Shown here piece after piece: positions 33,781 to 40,488 of a stretch of DNA of 64,000 nt; positions within the stretch are counted from its first letter, which is position 1; each line of letters starts with the position of its first letter. The notes under the pieces were generated by a model. The model saw only the letters and a program-made list of their open reading frames with translations. It did not search any database and was not told where the DNA came from. The stretch lies in assembly GCA_028291545.1 (NCBI GenBank), contig JAQGHR010000052.1:1-64000 (forward strand), in the 5' to 3' direction. Origin of the DNA: Planctomycetota bacterium (GTDB taxonomy: Bacteria; Planctomycetota; Planctomycetia; Isosphaerales; Isosphaeraceae). Position numbers and translations under genes: made by a program.

Positions 33781-34560
33781 ATGCTCCTCGATCTTGAACT
33801 CGGCCTGTCGCTCCTGGCCTCGATCATCCCCTCGTTGGTCCTCCTGCATTGTTTCTACAGGGCCGACAATTCGCCGGTCCCTTTGCCGGTGTTGCGGACC
33901 ACCTTCCTGCTAGCCGTCTTGATCGTATTGCCCGACTACTTACTGGGCAACTGGCACCATCGACTTCGCCCCGAGATTTCCGACCCCCTCGGGGCCGCCC
34001 TCTATGTCGCCCTCCTCGTTGCCGCAGTCCCCGAAGAGGGAGGTAAGTTCCTGGTCCTTCGACTTTACTCGGCCCGCCAACCGGGCTTCAGGGAACCGAT
34101 GGACGGGGTGGTTTGCGGTGCCTTCGCCGCCCTGGGCTTCGCCACCGTGGAGAACGCCCAGCATCTCGGCGACGGGGCACTGACCATGACCGTGATCCGG
34201 GGGCTGACTGCGATCCCCGCACATGCCTGTTTCGGGGCTATCCAGGGCTATTACCTGGGCCAGGGTTGGTTCCGAGGCCGCCCCCGGTGGGTCACGCTCT
34301 GGGGGTTGTTCGTCGCCGTCCTGCTCCACGCCCTGTACGACTTTCCGTTACTGGCGTTGCGGAACGAGGAACTGCATGGCGGCCTGCGGGCCGGGACGCC
34401 CACGGAACTCGCCTGGCGTTATGGGCTCAGCACCCTCTTCGTGCTGACGCTGGCCATGGAGGGCTTCTGGACCTATCGAATCGTCAGGAGACTCCGACAG
34501 GAACAGATCGACAGGATCAGGTCGCAAACCGACGGATCGGACACGGCATCAAGCGTTTGA
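33781..34560 (+). CDS. PrsW-family intramembrane metalloprotease
   Basis: About 259 residues from ATG 33781, where the first membrane helix begins (SLLASIIPSLVLLHC); longer frames up to 33601 add a polar stretch. Family motifs are all visible: EEGGK (85-89), GFATVEN, HACFGAIQGYYLG and LLHALYDFP, with about seven membrane helices. PrsW in Bacillus cleaves a membrane-bound anti-sigma factor. Here it sits between the second and third copies of a small membrane peptide, which are plausible substrates. It converges with peptide copy 3 (33 bases between stops). Confidence 0.86.
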   Translation: MLLDLELGLSLLASIIPSLVLLHCFYRADNSPVPLPVLRTTFLLAVLIVLPDYLLGNWHHRLRPEISDPLGAALYVALLVAAVPEEGGKFLVLRLYSARQPGFREPMDGVVCGAFAALGFATVENAQHLGDGALTMTVIRGLTAIPAHACFGAIQGYYLGQGWFRGRPRWVTLWGLFVAVLLHALYDFPLLALRNEELHGGLRAGTPTELAWRYGLSTLFVLTLAMEGFWTYRIVRRLRQEQIDRIRSQTDGSDTASSV

Positions 34561-34592
34561 GAGCACGAACGGCAAACTCGTGATTGGATGTC

Positions 34593-34727
34593 TCAGCCGC
34601 CGCAATTGGGCTGCCCCGGGTCGCAGGCGAGGAGATTGAGCGGGTTGATCCCGGCGACGGCGCAGACGCCCGCACCCAGGGCGACGACCACGAATACCAC
34701 CAGCAGAACCTTCTTCCACGTCTTCAT
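34593..34727 (-). CDS. Cys-containing membrane peptide, copy 3 (44 residues)
   Basis: The third copy, placed on the other side of the protease gene. It is identical to copies 1 and 2 through residue 35 and then reads DPGQPNCGG. Conservation of the nucleotide sequence across all three copies (about 110 bp nearly unchanged) points to recent duplication or gene conversion, while the tip between Cys35 and Cys42 differs in each. AGGAG precedes the ATG at the same distance as in copy 2. Confidence 0.75.
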   Translation of the reverse strand: MKTWKKVLLVVFVVVALGAGVCAVAGINPLNLLACDPGQPNCGG

Positions 34728-35506
34728 CGCCACGACTCCTCTGTGAGGTTTGAGTCGCCTGCCTGAGCGTACTCCCCACTCTTCTCCCATCCGCAAACCG
34801 TGCCTCTGATGTTGCAGGCGATCATGTCGATCGGCCTGAAGCCATAATACGAAGCGATCGCCTGCGGCCTAAACGAACACGACGAATGCCCAGAACAGGG
34901 CGGCTGCCCAAGCCTTCCCGACCGGGATCTCCCGAGTGGTCGGCAGGCCCGGCCATGCGGGGGGACATCAGCCCGGATTGAGACTCGTCCCTTGTGTTCC
35001 CTGCTACGGATCGTACCAGCGTTTTCTGGAGCTTCGCAAGAATAAAATGAGAACCCGTGAATCTGTGCTTAGAAATAACTGAATTCTCGATGAGTTAGAT
35101 GTGTGATTTTCTCCTAGATCACCGCCCAGCCGGTGCCCCCCTGGCCAGCCGAGGATGATTCGGCGTCGGCGATTTTTTCATCTTCTCGATCTTGGAGGTC
35201 TTGAGACGTGCATGAAGAAAATCGAAATCCAAAACGAACAAGAAGGCAACCACCGTGTGCATTCCATCCGCCGGGGGTAGGGTCTCCGGTTTTCGACTTT
35301 CATCCTGAATTTTTTGGATTTCTTGGAATGTTGAACGACCCGATGTTCAGACGGGTGTCATGGGCTTCACCGTTCGCTGACCGGGACGACGTGCACGAGT
35401 CGCCGCCGATTCGTGCATGGCAACTCTGAGGTCGTGCCTCGTTCCCTGCACCCTTCCGGCAGGTGTCAGCGAGGGCGGCGTGTCGTCGCCGTCCCCGTCG
35501 CACCGT
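34728..35506. other. Long intergenic region, about 780 bp, with AT-rich core
   Basis: No gene supported. An inverted repeat GCAGGCGATC (34814-34823) / GATCGCCTGC (34856-34865) is present. From about 35030 to 35110 and 35190-35340 the sequence is clearly AT-richer than anywhere else nearby, including TTTTTTC at 35173. It may be foreign DNA, a promoter-rich region or the remains of a deleted gene. A 73-codon plus-strand frame at 35208 has no coding character. Confidence 0.45.
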
Positions 35507-36322
35507 TCAAGCGGCGAGGTCTGCGCTGGTCAAGCCGAACACATCCAGTGCCGCCGCAAGCTCTGCCGGATCGTTCGCCCCGGCGTCCACCGCCCAGTCC
35601 AGCCAGCCGTTGATCGGGTTCGACCGCTCCGCCGGGTGTGCACGGCCCTGGCAATCCATGTCGTGCCTCGTCATCCCAGCCCTGTAGTCGAAGACATCCG
35701 GGTTCCGCCCCCGCCCGGCGATCTTGCGGTCGTACCTCACCCACATCTTCGCCCAGTGGATCAGCGGGCCGATCATCGGCTCGGGGTTCTTGCCACGCAT
35801 GAGCAGCCTCGACCACTGATCCCTCATCTTGCCGATCATCTCGGCCACCGCATCGTCCCGCTTCCGCCTGTGCCACTTCCGGAAGGCGTCGTGGGCCTCA
35901 TGTTCGTGCCTCCTGCGCTCGGTGATGTCCCGGAAGACCAGGACGACCCCGGCGATCTCGGCCGCCCCGTTGCGGATCGGGGCGGCGCTGTGGTCGATGA
36001 GCCGCTCGGTGCCGTCCCTGGCGACGAACAGGCTGTGGTTGGACATCCCGACGGCGAGGCCCTCCCGCAGGGCACGGGCTGCGGGGCCCTCGACCGGCGT
36101 GCGGCTCTCCTCGTCGATGATGCGGAAGACGGCTTCGAGGGGCACGCCCGCCGCCTCGGCCGAAGTCCAGCCGGTCAATTCCTGGGCCGCCGGGTTGATC
36201 TGGGTGATGCCGCCGTCGGCGTCGGTGGTGATGACCGCATCGCCGACGCAGGCGAGCGTGACCCGCAGCCACTCCCTCTGCTCGTGCAACTCCTCACCGC
36301 CCGCCCGCCGGTCGGCATCCAT
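35507..36322 (-). CDS. PAS domain protein with non-kinase C-terminal domain
   Basis: A 271-residue protein. The PAS/PAC domain (about 20-135) reads VTLACVGDAVITTDADGGIT to FRDITERRR, closely like the PAS domains of the kinases at 14739 and 19274. No HisKA or HATPase follows; instead about 120 residues rich in Arg and Trp appear (EMIGKMRDQWSRLL, WAKMWVRYDRKIAGRGRNPD). I recall similar C-terminal segments in a planctomycete family that looks sigma-factor-like, but this is memory, not proof. ATG 36322 is well supported by GGGGAGGG seven bases upstream. A signal-responsive nucleic-acid-binding protein is one reading. Confidence 0.72.
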   Translation of the reverse strand: MDADRRAGGEELHEQREWLRVTLACVGDAVITTDADGGITQINPAAQELTGWTSAEAAGVPLEAVFRIIDEESRTPVEGPAARALREGLAVGMSNHSLFVARDGTERLIDHSAAPIRNGAAEIAGVVLVFRDITERRRHEHEAHDAFRKWHRRKRDDAVAEMIGKMRDQWSRLLMRGKNPEPMIGPLIHWAKMWVRYDRKIAGRGRNPDVFDYRAGMTRHDMDCQGRAHPAERSNPINGWLDWAVDAGANDPAELAAALDVFGLTSADLAA

Positions 36323-36781
36323 CGGCCGCCCTCCCCGTCGTCCTGTCGCCTCGATGGACCTGCCCCGCCCGAGTCCGATGCGTCGTGCCGTGCCGGCCTT
36401 GCGGCGAGCCGTCACGCCGTGTCGGCGGGTCGGCCCAGGTTTTGCCGCCCTCTCGTTCAAGGGCGTGATTCTACCGGCGAAAGGGCCCGCCTGCCTATAT
36501 CGGGCCTGGGTCGATTCTCCTCGGTGAAATCCCGTGGGAGATCCGGTCGGTTCGCCGGGGCCGACCGTTTTCCCGTCGCCGACCGGCCGGGAAGGCGAAT
36601 GCGGGAGGCGACCAACCGTATTTGATGAAGGCGTGTCGGCACATCGTCATCATCAGTCCTCGTCGGGGCGGCCGTGGATCTGCACGTATATACAGACCGA
36701 GGTCTTCGGCGTAGGGTGGGGCTGCCCCCGGTGCGGAACAGCGAGGGGAAACACCCCCGTTGTTCGTGAGGACCGACCTGG
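36323..36781. other. Intergenic region, about 460 bp
   Basis: Divergent gap between the PAS protein and the HPr gene. An AT-richer patch CACGTATATACAGACC near 36685 may be part of the HPr promoter. No RNA or repeat seen. Confidence 0.35.
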
Positions 36782-37105
36782 ATGTCGCCATCACCCGTGC
36801 CTCCCGCCGTCCTGGAATCGCCGACGGGTTCCGCCCCGGCCCGCCGCCGGGTCGTGATCGTCGATGCCCTCGGGCTCCACATGCGGCCCGCCGACAAGTT
36901 TGTCACGCTGGCGAAGACGTTCCGTTCGGACATCGTGGTCTCCTGTCGGGGCTCCGGGGCCGACGGCAAGAGCATCCTCGACCTGGCGACCCTCGCCGCC
37001 GGGTGCGGCACGACCCTGGACATCGAGGCCCATGGTCCCGACGCCGAGGACGCCGTTGCCGCCCTGGCCGACCTGATCCTCGCCGGGCTCGACGAGATAG
37101 CGTGA
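36782..37105 (+). CDS. HPr-family phosphocarrier protein
   Basis: A 107-residue protein. After an N-terminal Pro/Ser-rich extension of about 20 residues, the HPr fold begins at RRVVIVDALGLHMRPADKF, with the phosphorylatable His33, and the regulatory-serine region DGKSILDL places Ser64 at the site usually phosphorylated by HPr kinase. HPr passes phosphate from enzyme I to sugar transporters or acts as a nitrogen/PTS regulator. No enzyme I, EIIA or hprK lies nearby, so a regulatory link to the adjacent hybrid kinase (88 bases downstream) is only suggested by position. Confidence 0.9.
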   Translation: MSPSPVPPAVLESPTGSAPARRRVVIVDALGLHMRPADKFVTLAKTFRSDIVVSCRGSGADGKSILDLATLAAGCGTTLDIEAHGPDAEDAVAALADLILAGLDEIA

Positions 37106-37192
37106 CGGCGGGGCGGAGGCCATGGCCGTGGCGTCCTCGTAAGCACCCCGGTCAGGGCCTCCGCCTCCGAAGGGGATGCGGGGCTCTCCGTC

Positions 37193-39178
37193 GTGGCGAT
37201 GTCCCGCCCCCGACCTTTGCGATCCGATCGACCTGCACAGTCCCAAGGAAGGAAGGCTGGCATCCCCGAACTTCGGCCCACCCGCATCCTCAGCTTCGGC
37301 CCGCAGCAGTCGGGCCGCCCCGCCCTACGTGGGATTCTCGAACAGTCCGGCTTCGACGTACGGGAGGCGGCCACGAGTGCGGAAGCCCTGCTCCTGGCCT
37401 CGGAGCAGCCCGACCTGATCCTCATCGACTTCGCCCCATCCGACGAGGGTGGGATGGAGTTCTGCTCCAGGATCAGGGCCAACCCCGCCACCGCCTCCAT
37501 CCCCATCCTGCCCTTGTTCCGGGGCCACTTCGGGGCCGGGGGCCGGGCGGAGGGTTCGGGGGAGGTCGGCAATGGCCACCCGTCCGCCGACGTGGAGCCG
37601 AGGGCGCTGATCGCCGCCATCGAGGCCCTGCTGCGGGTGCGGGTGACACGGGAGAGATTCCAGGGCTTCCTGGAGGCGGCACCGGACGCCGTGGTCATCG
37701 CCACCCCGGACGGCAGGATCGACCAGATCAACGCCCAGACCGAGCGGCTCTTCGGCTACGGCCGTGACGAGTTGATCGGCCAGCCCGTCGAGATCCTGAT
37801 GCCGGCACGCTTCCGCCGCCGGCACGTCGAGCACCGTGAGGCTTACGTCGCCGGTCCCAGCACCCGGCCGATGGGGACGGGCCTGGACCTCTACGGCCTG
37901 CGGAAGGACGGCGAGGAGTTCCCGATCGAGATCAGCCTCAGCCCGCTGCCGACCGAGGGGGGCGTCCTCGCCGCCAGCATCATCCGGGACATCACCGCCC
38001 ACAGGAAGTTGGAGGCGGAACTGAGGCAGGGGAAGTTGGAACTGGAGCAGGCGCAACGCCACAAGGATGAGTTCCTGGCGACACTGGCCCACGAGCTTCG
38101 CAACCCCCTCGCACCCATCCGCAACGCCGTCGCATGCCTGGGCATGGCGGGCCTGACGCAGCCGGACCTGGAGTCTGCCAGGGATGTCATCGCCCGGCAG
38201 GTGTCGCAGATGGTGCGGCTCATCGACGACCTGCTCGACGTGTCCCGCATCAGCCGCAACCGGCTGGAACTTCGCAAGGAGCGTGTCGAACTGGCGGCGG
38301 TGGTCCAGGGTGCCCTGGAGAGCAGTCGCCCCCTCATCGAGCAGTGCGGCCACGAACTGACGGTCAGCCTGCCGCCCCTGCCGGTCTACGTGGATGCCGA
38401 CCCGACCCGGCTGGGTCAGGTGATCCTGAACCTGCTCAACAACGCCGCCAAGTACACCGAGCGGGGCGGTCACGTCCGGCTGACAGCCGAGCGGCAGGGG
38501 GGCGATGTCGTCTTGAGCGTGCGGGACTCTGGCGTCGGCATCTCGCCCGAGATGCTCCCGCACGTCTTCGACCTGTTCACCCAGGTCGATCGGTCCCTGG
38601 AGCGGTCGCAGGGCGGCCTGGGCATCGGCCTGACGCTGGTGCGGAGGCTGGTCGAGATGCACGGCGGCTCGGTCGAGGCCCGGAGCGGCGGCCACGGGAC
38701 GGGCAGCGAGTTCGTCGTGCGGCTGCCGATCGTGGTGGCGACCCCGACGCAACCGACGGCCCCCGAGGACGAGACCGGGCCGGCCGAGCCAGCGGAGTCC
38801 CGCCGCATCCTTGTCGTGGACGACAACCTCGACTCGGCCCGGACCATGGCCCGGCTCCTGAAGCTGATGGGCCACCAGACTTGCACGGCGAACGACGGCG
38901 GCGAGGCCGTCGAGGCGGCCGAGGAGCACCGCCCCGAGGTCATCCTGCTGGACATCGGCCTGCCGGTCCTGAATGGGTACGACGTGGCCCGGACGATCCG
39001 GGAGCGTCCCTGGGGCGGGGAGGTCGTGATCGTGGCCCTGACCGGCTGGGGCCAGGAGGGAGACCGCCTCCGCTCGCAGGAGGCGGGGATCGACCACCAC
39101 CTCGTCAAGCCGGTGGACCCGGCCGCCCTGGAGAAGATCCTGTCCGGATTGCGGGCGGCCCCGGTGTCATGTCCCTGA
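37193..39178 (+). CDS. Hybrid histidine kinase: receiver-like, PAS, HisKA, HATPase, receiver
   Basis: A 661-residue soluble kinase. The N-terminal receiver-like domain (about 30-155) keeps LILIDFAPSDEGG with a candidate phospho-Asp but has an atypical loop after it. A single PAS domain (about 158-280) precedes HisKA with LAHELRNPLAPIRN, the HATPase domain (NLLNNAAKYT, DSGVGISPE, GGLGIGLTL) and a C-terminal receiver (VVDDNLDS, VILLDIGLPVLNGYD, LTGWGQ, VKPVDP). No membrane helix is seen. The kinase and last receiver are close in sequence to those of the 19274 gene, so the two are paralogues. GTG 37193 and ATG 37199 are both possible starts. Confidence 0.94.
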   Translation: MAMSRPRPLRSDRPAQSQGRKAGIPELRPTRILSFGPQQSGRPALRGILEQSGFDVREAATSAEALLLASEQPDLILIDFAPSDEGGMEFCSRIRANPATASIPILPLFRGHFGAGGRAEGSGEVGNGHPSADVEPRALIAAIEALLRVRVTRERFQGFLEAAPDAVVIATPDGRIDQINAQTERLFGYGRDELIGQPVEILMPARFRRRHVEHREAYVAGPSTRPMGTGLDLYGLRKDGEEFPIEISLSPLPTEGGVLAASIIRDITAHRKLEAELRQGKLELEQAQRHKDEFLATLAHELRNPLAPIRNAVACLGMAGLTQPDLESARDVIARQVSQMVRLIDDLLDVSRISRNRLELRKERVELAAVVQGALESSRPLIEQCGHELTVSLPPLPVYVDADPTRLGQVILNLLNNAAKYTERGGHVRLTAERQGGDVVLSVRDSGVGISPEMLPHVFDLFTQVDRSLERSQGGLGIGLTLVRRLVEMHGGSVEARSGGHGTGSEFVVRLPIVVATPTQPTAPEDETGPAEPAESRRILVVDDNLDSARTMARLLKLMGHQTCTANDGGEAVEAAEEHRPEVILLDIGLPVLNGYDVARTIRERPWGGEVVIVALTGWGQEGDRLRSQEAGIDHHLVKPVDPAALEKILSGLRAAPVSCP

Positions 39179-39374
39179 TGGTGCTGGACGTGCCCCTTCT
39201 CTGTCGGGCTCGTCGGACACGGGCCGCAGGGAGAGGGGGCATAACCGGAGACCAAGTGCTCTCGAACGCCCCGACGGACTCGGCGTGGAGCCCGCCGAAC
39301 CCCGCCGGTCCGGGATGACCTCCCGGCCATCGCTCGAAGGCGTTCACCCGGACTTGACGGCATGGACCACCACC

Positions 39375-40442
39375 TCATGCCCCGAAGGTGATCAGCGGCT
39401 TGATGATCCCCTCCTCCTTCGTCTCCATCAGGTGCAACGCCCTGCCCACCTCCTCGAACCGGAACCGATGCGTCGTCAGCGGGCTCGGGTCCACCCGCCC
39501 CATCTCGATCAGCCGCAGCATCCTTCGCATCCGCACGCTGCCGCCGGGGCACAGGCCGGTGCGGATCGTCTTGTCCCCCATCCCCGCCCCCCAGGCAAGC
39601 CGGGGGATCGCAACCGAGTCGCCGTGCCCGAAGTAGCCGGCCACCGAGACCGTCCCGCCCGGCCGGGTCGCCTTGACGCACGCCTCGAAGGTCGCCTGGG
39701 CTCCCAGGCACTCGATCGCCGAATCGACCCCGGTCCCCCCCGTCAGCCGCAGGACCTCCTCGACCGCATCCCCCTCGGAGGGGTCCAGGACCACATCGGC
39801 CCCGAAATGCCGGGCCAATTCTCGGCGATCGGCGATGCCCTCGACGGCGATCACCAGTCCCGCCCCCATCAAGCGGGCACCGGCCGTCGCCATCAGCCCC
39901 ACCGGCCCCTGGGCGAAGACCGCCACGGTGCCGCCGAGCGGGATGGCGGCGTGCTCGGCCCCCATGAAGCCGGTGGAGAGCATGTCGGCGCAGTAGACCG
40001 CCACCTCGTCGGGGATCGACTCCGGGATCGGCGTCAGGTTGGCCTGGGCGTCGTTGACGTGGAAGTATTCGGCGAAGACGCCATCCTTGACGTTGGCGAA
40101 CCGCCAGCCGCCGAGCGTGTGCTGGCACTGCGACGTGTGGCCTCGCTGGCAGTTCTCGCAGGTGAAGTCCGGGGTGATGGCCCCGACCAGCACCCGGTCC
40201 CCCTCCCGGAAGCCCTTCACTCCACCGCCCAGCTTGGCGACGATCCCGACGGCCTCGTGGCCCAGCGTCAGGTCCGTGCGCTCGCCGATGCCGCCCCGCA
40301 GGGTGTGGACATCGGAGGTGCAGACGAGGGCACGGGTGGTCTTGACGATGGCGTCATTGGGGCCGGGCTCGGGGACGGGCTTGTCCAGGAAGCCCACCTC
40401 GCCGATCCCCTTCATCACGAAGCTCTTCATCATCGGGGCCAT
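39375..40442 (-). CDS. Zinc-dependent secondary alcohol dehydrogenase
   Basis: A medium-chain dehydrogenase of about 355 residues that closely follows the pattern of thermophilic NADP-dependent isopropanol dehydrogenases: catalytic zinc ligands in LVCTSDVHT and LGHEAVG, then DRVLVGAITPDFTC and the very characteristic FANVKDGVFAEYFHVNDAQANL. The cofactor fold is GPVGLMATAGARLMGAG. It would interconvert secondary alcohols and ketones with NAD(P)H in the cytoplasm. It lies just downstream of the Mg2+ ATPase gene on the same strand. Met at 40442 is preferred; nearby methionines up to 40457 are alternatives. Confidence 0.92.
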   Translation of the reverse strand: MAPMMKSFVMKGIGEVGFLDKPVPEPGPNDAIVKTTRALVCTSDVHTLRGGIGERTDLTLGHEAVGIVAKLGGGVKGFREGDRVLVGAITPDFTCENCQRGHTSQCQHTLGGWRFANVKDGVFAEYFHVNDAQANLTPIPESIPDEVAVYCADMLSTGFMGAEHAAIPLGGTVAVFAQGPVGLMATAGARLMGAGLVIAVEGIADRRELARHFGADVVLDPSEGDAVEEVLRLTGGTGVDSAIECLGAQATFEACVKATRPGGTVSVAGYFGHGDSVAIPRLAWGAGMGDKTIRTGLCPGGSVRMRRMLRLIEMGRVDPSPLTTHRFRFEEVGRALHLMETKEEGIIKPLITFGA

Positions 40443-40488
40443 GACTCTCCTCCACATCGCTCGGTTCGTGCTGGATCTGAGGGCGGCC

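Noticed and set aside
35208-35429. 73-codon plus-strand frame
   Set aside because: It lies in the AT-rich intergenic island, has no ribosome-binding site and no coding-type residue pattern.
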